This document shows positions 44,182 to 54,200 of a stretch of 64,000 bases of DNA, piece after piece. The stretch comes from OLB7 sp966250335 (lineage in GTDB: Bacteria; Bacteroidota; Ignavibacteria; OLB7): assembly GCA_966250335.1 (NCBI GenBank), contig CBINGZ010000006.1, positions 62,001-126,000 of the forward strand, in the 5' to 3' direction. Every line of letters starts with the position of its first letter. Within the stretch, counting starts at the first letter, position 1. A program made the position numbers and the translations under genes. The notes under the pieces are model-generated. The model was not told the DNA's origin, ran no database searches, and saw only the letters and a program-made list of their open reading frames with translations.

Positions 44182-44421
44182 TTACGCGGCCGTCTTCTGC
44201 TCAAGATAGCCGACGGCGTCGCCGACCGTCTGGATCTTCTCGGCATCCGAGTCGTCGATCGTCACGTTGAACGACTTCTCGAACTCCATGATCAGCTCGA
44301 CCGTGTCGAGCGAGTCGGCTCCCAGGTCGTTGATGAACGATGCCTGCGGAGTGATCTGCGATTCCTCGACTCCAAGCTTATTGACAATGATCTCTTTGAC
44401 TTTCGACTCGACGTCCGTCAT
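44182..44421 (-). CDS. acpP: Acyl carrier protein
   Basis: The 79-residue acidic protein has the phosphopantetheine attachment site DSL with Ser37 in NDLGADSLDTVELIM. It carries growing acyl chains through the fatty-acid synthesis enzymes encoded on either side. Confidence 0.97.
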   Translation of the reverse strand: MTDVESKVKEIIVNKLGVEESQITPQASFINDLGADSLDTVELIMEFEKSFNVTIDDSDAEKIQTVGDAVGYLEQKTAA

Positions 44422-44490
44422 TGTTGGTCTCCGTGAGAGATATCTGTATAGATGAATGTGAGTATGTGCTCGATTCCCGTGAGGTCTCCG

Positions 44491-45270
44491 TCAGGCCATG
44501 GTCATGCCGCCGTCGACGGCGAAGACCTGTCCGGTGATGTACGAGGCATCGTCGCTTGCCAGAAACGCCGCCATCGCGGCGACATCCTTCCCGTCGCCGA
44601 TCCGCTTCAGCGGAATCTGCGCCGCGAGATCCGACTGCTGGGCCTCGTTCAGCTTGGCCGTCATGTCGGTCCGGATGAACCCCGGAGCAACGCAGTTGGC
44701 CAGGATATTGCGGGATGCCACCTCCCGCGCTATCGATTTCGTCATGCCGATCAGCCCCGCCTTCGAGGCAACGTAGTTCGCCTGACCGGGATTCCCGACA
44801 AGCCCCACGATCGACGCAATGTTGATGATCCGCCCCCATCGCTCCGACATCATCGGGCGAAGAACCGCCTTGGTCGTCAGAAACGCGCTTGTGAGGTTCG
44901 TCTGGAGCACCCCCTCGAAATCCTCCTGGCTCATCCGCATTACCAGGGTATCCTTGGTAATACCGGCATTGTTGACCAATATATGGATTTTCCCCCATGC
45001 CGAGAGGACATTTTCTACAAGCGAACCGATTTGCGAAGCGTCGGTCACGTTGCACTGAACAGCCATCGCGCGCTCCGGACCGAACGCCGCGGCAAGCTCC
45101 AGAGCGGGCTCCGGCGATGAGTTGTAGGTGAAGGCGACCCGCGCCCCGTCGGCGATGAACCGCTCGACGATCGCCCGCCCTATCCCCCGCGATCCCCCCG
45201 TCACGATCGCTACACGCCCCGCGAGCGGACCGGTGCGCGGACTCTCCTCCGACGTCTCGTTCTGACTCAT
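44491..45270 (-). CDS. fabG: 3-oxoacyl-ACP reductase
   Basis: The 259-residue short-chain dehydrogenase has TGGSRGIGRA for NADPH, NNAG at about 100-103, and catalytic Ser153, Tyr166 and Lys170 (IASIVGL, YVASK). The C-terminus VFAVDGGMTMA is typical of FabG. ATG at 45270 is chosen; the first 17 residues (MSQNETSEESPRTGPLA) are a polar extension. It lies 91 nt downstream of fabD and 69 nt upstream of acpP. Confidence 0.95.
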   Translation of the reverse strand: MSQNETSEESPRTGPLAGRVAIVTGGSRGIGRAIVERFIADGARVAFTYNSSPEPALELAAAFGPERAMAVQCNVTDASQIGSLVENVLSAWGKIHILVNNAGITKDTLVMRMSQEDFEGVLQTNLTSAFLTTKAVLRPMMSERWGRIINIASIVGLVGNPGQANYVASKAGLIGMTKSIAREVASRNILANCVAPGFIRTDMTAKLNEAQQSDLAAQIPLKRIGDGKDVAAMAAFLASDDASYITGQVFAVDGGMTMA

Positions 45271-45361
45271 GAATTCGGTTCCCCTGAACTGATTGCTCTC
45301 TGATGATGCCCCCGGCGCGGGAATCATCCCCGCTCCGGAGCCGTTCGGCCGATCCCCCGGC

Positions 45362-46300
45362 TCAGCGCCCCGCCGTCGATCCGGCGGCCGCGTTGAACTC
45401 CTGTACCTGGCCGAGATGCTCGATTCCCTTCACCGTGGCCGAGGGGAGAATCCTGCGGACAAGCCCCTGCAGCACGGTTCCCGGTCCCACCTCGACGAAC
45501 TCCAGGGCGCCGCCCTCCGCCATCGCGCGGATCGACTCGGTCCACCTGACCGGAGCCGTGAGCTGTTCCAGAAGCGCGCTCCTGATCTCCTCCGCCTCGG
45601 TGACCGGCCGGGCCGTCACGTTCACGTAGACCGGAATCTCCGCGCGGCGGATCGAGACATCGTTGAGCGCCTCCGCCAGTCTTGCGCGAGCCGGCTCCAT
45701 CAGCGGGGAATGGAACGCCCCGGAGACGTTGAGCTGCTTCACCATGCGGGCGCCCGCCTCCTTCGCGCGGGTCATCGCCGCGGCCACCGCCTCCGGCGTG
45801 CCGCTGATCACCACCTGTCCCGGCGAGTTGAAGTTGGCCGACTGGACCACCCCGACCTCCGCGGCAACCGCGTTGCAGAGCCCGGCGACGATCGGATCGT
45901 CCAGACCGATGACGGCGGCCATCGTTCCGGCGGCCACGGTCCCGGCGTGCTGCATGGCGTCGGCGCGGATCTGCACCAGACGGAGCGCGTCGTCGAACGT
46001 GACGGCGTCGGCGACGGCGAGCGCCGTGTACTCGCCCAGGGAATGGCCGGCGGCCATGGCGGGGGCGGGATCGTCCAGCAGTCTGAAGATCGTGTAGCTG
46101 TGGAGGAAGATCGCCGGCTGCGCGTTCCGCGTCTGCCTGAGCTCATCCTCCGTCCCCTCGAACATGATGCCGGTCAGCTTGTAGCCGAGCACATCGTCGG
46201 CGCGGTCGAAGATATCGCGCACATACCCGTTGTTCAGGTACGCCTCGCGTCCCATCCCGACATACTGGGAGCCCTGCCCCGGAAAAACGAATGCCCTCAT
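45362..46300 (-). CDS. fabD: Malonyl-CoA:ACP transacylase
   Basis: The 312-residue protein has the FPGQGSQ N-terminus, active-site Ser87 in AGHSLGEYTAL and His197 in VSGAFHSPLM, plus the Gln and Arg positions of the family. It loads malonate onto ACP. It follows fabH by 63 nt. Confidence 0.96.
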   Translation of the reverse strand: MRAFVFPGQGSQYVGMGREAYLNNGYVRDIFDRADDVLGYKLTGIMFEGTEDELRQTRNAQPAIFLHSYTIFRLLDDPAPAMAAGHSLGEYTALAVADAVTFDDALRLVQIRADAMQHAGTVAAGTMAAVIGLDDPIVAGLCNAVAAEVGVVQSANFNSPGQVVISGTPEAVAAAMTRAKEAGARMVKQLNVSGAFHSPLMEPARARLAEALNDVSIRRAEIPVYVNVTARPVTEAEEIRSALLEQLTAPVRWTESIRAMAEGGALEFVEVGPGTVLQGLVRRILPSATVKGIEHLGQVQEFNAAAGSTAGR

Positions 46301-46363
46301 ACGTAGAGTTCGATTTGGGATGAACCGGGCTCCCCCAGATGCCCGCCGATATAGATCGTCGTC

Positions 46364-47359
46364 TTAATACGCCCAGCGGAGATAGCCGGCGCCCCAGGTG
46401 TAGCCGGCCCCGAAGGTGGCCAGCACGATCCCATCCCCCTTGTCGATCTTCCCGTTCTCCCACCATTCGGAGAGGCAGATCGGCAGGGTCCCCGCGGTCG
46501 TGTTGCCGTAGCGGTCGATGTTGACCATGACCCGATCCATCGGAAGGCCCATCCGGTCGGCGGTGGCCGAGATGATCCGGAGGTTGGCCTGATGCGGAAC
46601 GAGCCAGCGGACGTCGTCCGCGCCGAGATTGTTGCGCCGCATGATGCTTTCGGAGACATCGGCCATCCCGATCACCGCCACCTTGAAGACAGCCTTGCCG
46701 TCCTGGTAGATGTAGTGCATCTCGTTGGAGACCGTCTCCGCGCTGGAGGGGTTCAGGCTTCCTCCCGCCTTCATATGCAGGTACTGGCCGCCGCTCCCGT
46801 CGGTGTGGAGCTCGAAATCGAGCAGCCCGAGCGACTCGTCCTCGATCGCCTCCAGGAGCACGGCCCCGGCTCCGTCACCGAAAAGGATCGCCGTATTGCG
46901 ATCCTTGAAGTTCATGATGGAGCTCATCTTGTCGGCGCCGACCACGACCACGTTCCTGTGGGCGCCGCTCTCGATGAACTTCGAGCCGGTCGCCAGGGCG
47001 AAGAGGAAGGCGGAGCAGGCGCCGGAGAGATCGAATCCCCATGCGTTCCTGGCCCCGATCTTATCCTGTACCACGCAGGCGGTGGAGGGGAAGAACATAT
47101 CGGGGGTGACGGTGGCGACGATGATGCACTCCACATCCTCCGGCTTCATCCCGCGCCGCTCCAGACAGGCCATGACGGCCGGGGCGGCAAGGTCACTGGT
47201 GGCTCCCTCCTTCAGGAAGCGCCGTTCGATGATACCGGTTCGCTCTCGTATCCACTGGTCGCTCGTCTCCAGGAAGCTCTCGAAGTAGTGGTTGTCGTAC
47301 CTGTCGGGAGGGACGAAATGCCCGACCGACGTGATAGCTGCCCGCTTGAGCGATTTCAT
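46364..47359 (-). CDS. fabH: 3-oxoacyl-ACP synthase III
   Basis: The 331-residue protein has the catalytic triad Cys115 (DLSGACSAFLF), His256 (LVPHQANLRI) and Asn286 (RYGNTTAGTLP), and ends GAGYTWGAGYLRW. It starts fatty-acid chains by condensing acyl-CoA with malonyl-ACP. It lies between plsX and fabD in the usual order. Confidence 0.96.
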   Translation of the reverse strand: MKSLKRAAITSVGHFVPPDRYDNHYFESFLETSDQWIRERTGIIERRFLKEGATSDLAAPAVMACLERRGMKPEDVECIIVATVTPDMFFPSTACVVQDKIGARNAWGFDLSGACSAFLFALATGSKFIESGAHRNVVVVGADKMSSIMNFKDRNTAILFGDGAGAVLLEAIEDESLGLLDFELHTDGSGGQYLHMKAGGSLNPSSAETVSNEMHYIYQDGKAVFKVAVIGMADVSESIMRRNNLGADDVRWLVPHQANLRIISATADRMGLPMDRVMVNIDRYGNTTAGTLPICLSEWWENGKIDKGDGIVLATFGAGYTWGAGYLRWAY

Positions 47360-47414
47360 TCTGACCTTGTGATTGATATGTCGTTCTTCCCGATCCGGGG
47401 ATCTCCGCCGGAGA

Positions 47415-48467
47415 CTATTCCCCCCGTCCGATCCCTTCCTCGATCCGTTCCGCCTCCAGGGCGGCCGCGATCCTGAGATTGACTTCCTTCCGCACCATCT
47501 CGTCGGCCTTGAAGATCATATTCTTCACCGCCTTGGAGGTGGAGCCGCCGTGACCGATGATCGACACGCCGTTGACCCCGAGCAGGGGGACACCGCCGTA
47601 CTCCTGGTAGTCCATCTCCCTGAACACCCCCTTGAGGACGGAGCGCGCAAGGCCGGTCATCAGTTTCGCCACCAGACCCGACTCGGCGTAGGCGGTCAGC
47701 TTCGCCTTGAGGAGACCGGGGACGCTTTCGGCGAACTTAAGGAGAATATTCCCGGTAAAACCGTCGCAGACGATGACGGGAACGTTTCCTTTCAGAACAT
47801 CCCGTCCCTCCACGTTCCCGACGAAGTTCAACCTGCTCCTCTTCAGAAGCTCGTACGCCTCCACGGCGCGGCTCTCCCCTTTTCCCTCCTCCTCTCCCAC
47901 GTTCAGCAGGCCGACCTTCGGGTTCTTCCAGCCGAAGAGCTGTTCGGCGTAGACGCTGGTCATCACGGCGAACTCGTAGAGGTTCCTCGGCTTGGTGTCG
48001 ACGTTGGCCCCGACATCGGCGACGATGGAGAAGCCGTTCGACGTGGGGAACTGCGAGGCGATCGTGGGCCGTGAGATACCGGGGATACGGCCGAGGATGA
48101 AGGTGGAGGCGGCCATAACGGCCCCCGTGTTCCCGGCGGAGACGAACGCGTCGGCGGCGCCGTCGCGTTGCAGGGTCACCCCCTTCACAATGGAGCTTTC
48201 CCGTTTGGAGCGGACCGCCTGGGCGGGCTCGTCGTCCATCGCGATGACGTCGGGCGCATCGACGACGGAGATGCGGGAGCGGTCGGCATCGGAGTGCCGG
48301 GCCAGCTCGCGCTCGATCTCTTCTCCCCTCCCTATCAGGATCACCTGGAACTCACGCCCCGCATCGCGCGAGGCGTTGACCGCATCCACGGCGCCGCGCA
48401 CATCCTCCGCCGGAGCACGGTCGGTTCCCATGGCATCGAGCACGATACGGGCGGGTCGCTTTGTCAT
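47415..48467 (-). CDS. plsX: Phosphate acyltransferase PlsX
   Basis: The 350-residue protein has the PlsX N-terminus (IVLDAMGTDRAP), the SAGNTGAVMA loop, VADVGANVDTKP, and VCDGFTGNILLKFAE. The GVNGVSIIGHGGS region lies near the C-terminus. It makes acyl-phosphate from acyl-ACP for phospholipid synthesis. ATG at 48467 is chosen by family start. It is the first gene of the plsX-fabHDG-acpP-fabF-rnc run. The rpmF gene that often precedes plsX is missing here. Confidence 0.95.
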   Translation of the reverse strand: MTKRPARIVLDAMGTDRAPAEDVRGAVDAVNASRDAGREFQVILIGRGEEIERELARHSDADRSRISVVDAPDVIAMDDEPAQAVRSKRESSIVKGVTLQRDGAADAFVSAGNTGAVMAASTFILGRIPGISRPTIASQFPTSNGFSIVADVGANVDTKPRNLYEFAVMTSVYAEQLFGWKNPKVGLLNVGEEEGKGESRAVEAYELLKRSRLNFVGNVEGRDVLKGNVPVIVCDGFTGNILLKFAESVPGLLKAKLTAYAESGLVAKLMTGLARSVLKGVFREMDYQEYGGVPLLGVNGVSIIGHGGSTSKAVKNMIFKADEMVRKEVNLRIAAALEAERIEEGIGRGE

Positions 48468-48547
48468 ACTGCGTTCAGGAGAGTATCCCGAAGCGGACCT
48501 GAGCCCTCGCCCGCGGGGATGCGGCCGGAGGTGTCCACAAGGGAGAG

Positions 48548-48578
48548 CAAACCTACATGAGAACCGAGAGGTACGCAA
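48548..48578 (-). promoter_or_regulatory. Predicted promoter of the plsX-fab-rnc cluster
   Basis: On the minus strand TTGC (48578-48575), a 19-nt spacer and TAGGTTTG (48555-48548) match the Bacteroidota -33/-7 consensus very well. The leader to plsX would be about 75 nt. Confidence 0.65.
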
Positions 48579-48716
48579 CCGGAGAGAACAAGGTGTTACC
48601 GATCGTCTCTGTGGGGGTGATCCGGAAGGAAGCGTTTCGATACGGTACGGAACGAGCATCCCCCCCGCAACGGAGCGGATGAAGGAGCGCCCGGCATCGT
48701 TCCGAACGATCTTCTC

Positions 48717-50150
48717 TCAGCCCGCCATCGTCTTCTTCAGAACTTCGACCGCAACGGGGACGCCGATCGACTTCGCCACATCGAGAGCCCAGGCGCCCGC
48801 CTTCTTCAGAAACCCGAAGGCGCCGGCGCCGTCATCCTTCGCGGCGGCGTTCTCCGCCTGCTGCACCGCCTCGACGGCCTCCTTCTCCTCCGGGCTCGAT
48901 GCCCGTTTCTCCAGTTCGGCGCGCAGCCTTGCCAGCTCATCGCGCAGCCTGGTGAGGTCGCCGCCTCCCTCGTTCCAGATCCCGAACGCGTTGTCTCCCA
49001 CGGCAGCGATCTTGTTCTCGCTGTTCGAGAAATCGTACTTGCTCCCCATGACCGTCTCTCCGTAATAGTTATTGGTGACGATATAATCCTGAACCTTCTG
49101 GAAGATGTTCTTCCGCACATCGAGGATGCGGAGCGAGTCGAGGAGGGCGTCCCGCGCACCCGGATTCGCCGCTTCATCGGAGGCGCGGGCGATCTCGACG
49201 ACTTCGTTTCCCGCCTGGCGGCTGGCGCTCTTATCGAGACGCGAGATACGGCGCGTCGCATCATTCAGATACGTCTGAAGGATCCCTGATTCGGGACTTC
49301 GCGGGGTAACGGTGATCTTTCCGGTGGAGATATGCTGCAGGACGGTTCTCAGCGTGTGATGCTCCGCATGAAGCCGCAGCAGGGATATCTTCAGCGTCCT
49401 GACATCACGGTAGCCGTACCCCTTTTTCACGATCATGTGCCATACACGCAACTGCTTTCCGGCAAAAGGGATATGGTGATGAAGGAGACGACACCCGGAG
49501 ATATCGATCCCCTTCACCATGTTCATCGTCTGCCTGCTCGGCAGCGTCCCGTCCCACTCGTCATGAACCACCGAGAAGAGCAACGGATCGCCCGGCACGA
49601 CCCACCAGTTCTGCAGCGAGACCGGCGGAGGATGGCTGATCGTCGATCCCGAATAGAGCCGCGCCAGAGGCTTGCCCAGACGACCCAGAATGGTATCGGT
49701 GACGGTGGTGTAGTCGCCGTTGGTCACGGCCTTCGCCGGCAGCGCCGGGACCTTCACCTGAAGGTTGAGAAGATGGGTGAAGAGATTCCGGACATGGTCG
49801 TCGTCAAGGCTCGCGAGATGATCGATCTCCGATGTGATCCCGACCTCGAACTTGCCGACGGCCATGCCGTCGAAGTAGAAGCGTCGATACGCCAACCCCA
49901 GAGGAAACGGCGACCTGCCGACGAGATAGGGGGGAAGTCTCTGAAACCGCACGGCCCTGTCCGCCTCGCAGATCGCCCCTTCCCCCCAGTCCGCCACCCC
50001 TCCCAGCCGTCGCTTCCGTATGGTGCCGAACGACCGCACGAAATCGACGTCGGGGGCCACGGAGGGCCAGGTTGGACGCCCCAGCAGCCGCAGATCCCCA
50101 CCGGCAAGGAACCTCGAATCGGCGAGTGGGAATTGGATTGATGACAGCAT
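48717..50150 (-). CDS. Uncharacterised 477-aa protein, possible conflict-system type C-terminus
   Basis: I cannot name this protein. The N-terminal half has conserved-looking blocks: FVRSFGTIRKRRLGGVADWG, then RRFYFDGMAVGKFEVGI and QNWWVVPGDPLLF. A middle helical region reads ISLLRLHAEHHTLRTVLQHI followed by LQTYLNDATRRI. The C-terminal 110 residues have a YDFSNSENKIAAVGDNAFG strand, a helix LRDELARLRAELEKRA, and end FLKKAGAWALDVAKSIGVP. I recognise that last pattern from C-terminal tails of bacterial proteins that also occur in multidomain conflict or signalling proteins, where it may mediate association; this is tentative. There is no signal peptide or membrane segment. It has its own predicted promoter and an unusually long leader, and is separated from plsX by that gene's promoter. 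Confidence 0.75.
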   Translation of the reverse strand: MLSSIQFPLADSRFLAGGDLRLLGRPTWPSVAPDVDFVRSFGTIRKRRLGGVADWGEGAICEADRAVRFQRLPPYLVGRSPFPLGLAYRRFYFDGMAVGKFEVGITSEIDHLASLDDDHVRNLFTHLLNLQVKVPALPAKAVTNGDYTTVTDTILGRLGKPLARLYSGSTISHPPPVSLQNWWVVPGDPLLFSVVHDEWDGTLPSRQTMNMVKGIDISGCRLLHHHIPFAGKQLRVWHMIVKKGYGYRDVRTLKISLLRLHAEHHTLRTVLQHISTGKITVTPRSPESGILQTYLNDATRRISRLDKSASRQAGNEVVEIARASDEAANPGARDALLDSLRILDVRKNIFQKVQDYIVTNNYYGETVMGSKYDFSNSENKIAAVGDNAFGIWNEGGGDLTRLRDELARLRAELEKRASSPEEKEAVEAVQQAENAAAKDDGAGAFGFLKKAGAWALDVAKSIGVPVAVEVLKKTMAG

Positions 50151-50374
50151 CGGGTACCGGAGAAAAAAGTGCCCCCTTCCGGCGAACGGAGGGGGGACTA
50201 TCGGTTATTCACCGCATTTCTGACGAAATGCCTACCGAAACATCGAGAGTTTCCCCCCCAACTATCGGAGGACGTCCGGATGGCCCCGTCCGCCGATGGA
50301 CGGGGGGGAATACTCCCATATCCCATACCCTTCGCCGCAATCCATAGTCACGGACGGTAGGAGGGATACGGCGG
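50151..50374 (-). other. Long transcribed leader of the 477-aa gene
   Basis: About 220 nt separate the predicted promoter from the ATG at 50150. On the minus strand a TTGGGGGGGAAAC run (from 50255-50267) and a GTCCCCCCCTCC run (from 50192-50203) could pair as a G7/C7 stem around the conserved-looking CCGATAGT that accompanies both. An in-frame TAG lies 17 codons upstream of the ATG, so the coding frame does not fill the leader. No known riboswitch was recognised. Confidence 0.45.
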
Positions 50375-50405
50375 CAAAGGTATATGGCGGTTCGATAAAT
50401 GTCAA
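50375..50405 (-). promoter_or_regulatory. Predicted promoter of the 477-aa gene
   Basis: On the minus strand TTGA (50405-50402), a 19-nt spacer and TACCTTTG (50382-50375) match the Bacteroidota promoter consensus; this is the best match in the window. Confidence 0.65.
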
Positions 50406-50451
50406 GTGGTAACAAGAGTGGCGGGACGGAGGGGGGCTGAAGGAGCGCGTT

Positions 50452-51246
50452 CTACTCTTCCGGCCGTCTAGGGTACATTACCCCCCTCTTCTCCTCCACG
50501 GCAAGGATGCTCCCCTCGTTCACCTGCATCGCGACGACCGGCGACTGAAGGCCCGTGGTGTAGACATAGGCGCGATCCTTCAACGAATAGAAGGAGACGG
50601 AGAAGGAATCGGCCATCACGAGTGTATCGCGATCGATCGCGATCGTGTAGGGGACGATGTAGGGGGGGAAGGGAATATCGCGGACGTAGGTTCCGAACCG
50701 GTCGAACATCAGCAGCCGGTCACGGTCGAGCACGTAGGAGTTGTTCTCCTCGTCGACCTCGATCAGGCGCGGATCGGTCAGGCGGCCCGCCCCGGCCGCG
50801 TTGTCGCCGAAGGTGCGGACGAATCTGCCGATCTGGTTGAACCTGGCGATCCGCCTGTTCTCCCCATCCACCACCAGCAGATCCCCCTCGCGGGTGACGG
50901 CGATGTCGCGCGGGTAGCCGAACCGGGTGCGCTCGTCGGGATCGTCGCGGGTATAGATCGTTGTGATATAATCGAGCTCCCTGTTGAACCGCTGGACCCG
51001 GTGGTTGTTCATGTCGGCGACGTAGATGTCGTTCCCCTGCCGGGCCACGACCGCCACCGGTTCATCGAACTGGAGGTTATCGCTCCCGAGCCCGCTGACC
51101 GCGCGGAGCGAATCCCCCTGCGGGGAGTATTTCACCAGCATGTTCCCGGCGCGGTCGACCACGTAGATATTCCCCTGAATATCGTAGTCGAGATCCGCCG
51201 CGCCGGTGAACCGGCCGAAGCTGAGGATGATGAGGAGAAATTCCAT
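50452..51246 (-). CDS. NHL-repeat beta-propeller protein
   Basis: The 264-residue protein has about five or six NHL-type blades, for example IYVVDRAGNMLVKYSPQG, IYVADMNNHRVQRFN and LLVVDGENRRIARFNQIG. The N-terminus (MEFLLIILSFGRFTGAADL) has a short hydrophobic segment but lacks a clear basic region, so export is uncertain. No enzyme motif is present; such propellers mostly bind ligands or proteins. It starts 3 nt after the ATPase/SARP gene stop, so it is in one operon with that regulator and may be a sensor partner or target. Confidence 0.85.
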   Translation of the reverse strand: MEFLLIILSFGRFTGAADLDYDIQGNIYVVDRAGNMLVKYSPQGDSLRAVSGLGSDNLQFDEPVAVVARQGNDIYVADMNNHRVQRFNRELDYITTIYTRDDPDERTRFGYPRDIAVTREGDLLVVDGENRRIARFNQIGRFVRTFGDNAAGAGRLTDPRLIEVDEENNSYVLDRDRLLMFDRFGTYVRDIPFPPYIVPYTIAIDRDTLVMADSFSVSFYSLKDRAYVYTTGLQSPVVAMQVNEGSILAVEEKRGVMYPRRPEE

Positions 51247-51249
51247 CGT

Positions 51250-54200
51250 TTACGACGTCTCATGTGTTTCCCGCATTCTGACCCGCTCGGCCTCCGTCCG
51301 TTTATCGAGCATCATCAGCGCCTTGCAGAGAAGATCGGCGATCTCCGGATCGCCTCCCAGCGATTCATGCCCCTTTCGCAGCACCTCCTCGGCGCGCACC
51401 AGATCCCCCTCTCCTAGAAGCCGCCGCGCGACCTCGATCACCGTGGAGCGGAGCCGGCAGTCGAAATCGACGCGGGCCGCCTCGAAGAACGAATCGTGAA
51501 GCGATGGGAACGACGGTGCCCCCCTGGAGATCTCCAGCACCTTGAGAAGAAGCGGTGGAGCATGCATGATCGTCCCCTGCAGCAGCACGCCGCCGATCTC
51601 GTTGAGGAGCCTGTGCGCCTCCAGCAGATCGACCGACACGACCTCCGGGTCGAGCCTCGGGGTCTCCGCCTCCGTGCTGATCGCCTCGTGCCCCAGCACG
51701 TCGCGCAGCCTCCAGACGGCGCCGTTCATCACCTTCCGCGCGTACTCGGGATCGCTTTCGCCGCTGGAGGCGAGCCGGCAGAACTCGCGGTGCGACAGAG
51801 GGTTCTCCAGCATCCGATCGGCCACCATCAGCCCCAGCAGGAGCCGGAGCCTGGAGCCCCGGAGCGTCGCCGGTTCCTCGCCGTACTTCCGCACGGTGAT
51901 CGCCCCGAGCATCGAGACCTCCAGCCGGAAGTTCCTGTCGGAAGGATTTTCCCTGGAGAGCCGCCTGCGCGTCATCCCCTGGATACGGGCGTTCCAGCCG
52001 TTCAGACCGTTCCTGGTAAGATATTTCCCCCCCCGGTCGAGAAGCGCCGACATGTAGGCGAAGAGCGACCGGTCGGCCAGCCATTCCAGACCGTGGAGCA
52101 TCCCCTTCCTCAGTTCCTCCTGGAACCATGAGGGGATCGAGCCCGTCTTCGCCGCGACGGCGGCTGCGACATCGAGCGCCGTGTGGATCGCGAGCAGATC
52201 GCGAGTGCGGAGAACGGGTCGTGTTGTGATCTGTTCGATCAACCCCCTGGGGATCTCCGTCGTCGCCGGATCGAAGAGAGGAGCCGTCAGCAGGCGGAGC
52301 TGCGTGCCGGCCATCGAGGCGTCCCATGCCGTCCCGATCTGATCGGGGTCGCCGACGTTGAGTCCCGCGGCGACACGGATCTCGTACGGGACCTCCCCCT
52401 CGTTCCTGAAATATCGTGGAATGATCTCCCGCGCGAACCCAGCCTCCCCTCGCAGCAGAACGGCGGTGCAGAGCGCCGCGCCGAGCGCCGCCACGGAAGA
52501 GGGGAGTCTTCCCCCATTCTCCCGATCGAGTATCGAACCGATCTCCCTCTCCGCCTCCTGAAGCGACCCGCCGAACGCCGTCCCGTGGATCAGCGCCAGT
52601 ATCCGCCACTCGGCGACTGCCGGCATCAGCCCGCGCGCCTTTGCGTACGGTATCCGCTCGGCCACCAGCTTCAGCAGCTCGTCGACCCTTCCGGTCTCCG
52701 CCAGCAGCATGAACTTCCAGGTGGGGAAGCTCACGTCGTTGTCGTCGTGGATCAGATCGTTCAGCTCGGCCAGAAGACGCAGGCGCCCCTGCAGCTCCTC
52801 CGCGGTCGAGAACCGGGTGAGGAGGAAGGGGCCGATCTTCCGCTTCGCATACTCGCGCAGACGCTCGGGAGCCTCGTACGCCCCAAGAATGAAGCGGAGA
52901 TGATGTTCGATCGTATCGGTAAGCGAGTGATCCTGCACGGAGCAGGCGAGACCGGCGATGTTCTGGAGAGCGTCGATATATCGCTCTGTAAGATACATCT
53001 TCGGGTAGCCCTGCACGAGCTTCTCGAACTCCTCCCATACCTCCCGGCTCACCACTCCGTCCCGTTTGCAGAGAAGGGTGAAGAGATGGTTGAGCGCCTT
53101 CACCCGCTGCATGGCACAGCGTTCGGAGTCGACGTTCGCCGTGAGTTCCAGATAGCGCTCGACCCATGTCTCCAGCTCGTCGATCCGGGATTCACGGCGC
53201 AGAAGCGTCAGTTTTCTATCGATGAGCTGCGTGCTAAGGTAGCACCTGTCGTCGCCGTCCCACTCCGCCTCCCGGCTCCTGAAGAGGCTTTCGGCCCCCT
53301 TCCAGACGATCGGGGCCTGCTCCCAGTCGGGGCTCTGGTCGAGCACGTCGGCCACGTTCAGCGCGCGTTCGACGGCGACGCGGACGAGATCGGAGGGGAT
53401 CGGATCGGCAACCGGCCGCTCCCCGAGGAGCCGGAACGGAAGGATCGTATAAAGAGGTGTATCGACCGCGATGATCGTAACGAGGAGCGAAGCATCGCAA
53501 TTCGATGATCGCACGAAATGACGGTGAAGCAGCGTGCTGGTGAAGGCAAGAAGCTGGTGGCTGCTCATCGGCCCCGGAAGCGGCGGGTTGAGCATCCCGG
53601 TGCTGACGATGAAGCCCTTGGCGGAGAGCGTGTCCAGCACCTCGTCCGCTCCCTCGATCACGGCGCGCGCCCCTTCAACCGCGAAGACATCTCCCAGACA
53701 GGCAAGGCGCTCGGCGGCGTCCCGCTCGGAAGGGGTGAGGAGCGCCGTCATCCCCTCGGCCAGCATGCCGACGCTCCGGCGCAGACACTCACGGACCCCC
53801 TCCGGGGAAACCGTCATCCGCCACTCCTCGGCGACCGGATCGGGGAGGAGCGACCCTTCCTTGATAAGCCGGCGCAGCGCGGTCCGGAGCGCCAGCGGAT
53901 TTCCAAGGGTCTCCTCGTAAAGGATCTCGTCCGGCACCGACGAGGCGCCGAGCAGTTCGCGGCGCAGCTCCTCCACCTCCCACCGCCGCAGCCCCACCAG
54001 CTCGATCTCATCCACCAGATAGCGCTCGATCATGCCGCGCGCCGCCAGCGCCACCGGGCGCGCCACGCAGAGGACCGAAAAGAGTTCGGTCGCCATCCCG
54101 TCCAGCAGCACCGCCAGCTCGCCGAGCGACTCCTTGGGGAGCAGATGGAGATCTTCGACCACCAGAAGCGTGGGACGAAGCCGGGCAAGCCGCTGGAGCG

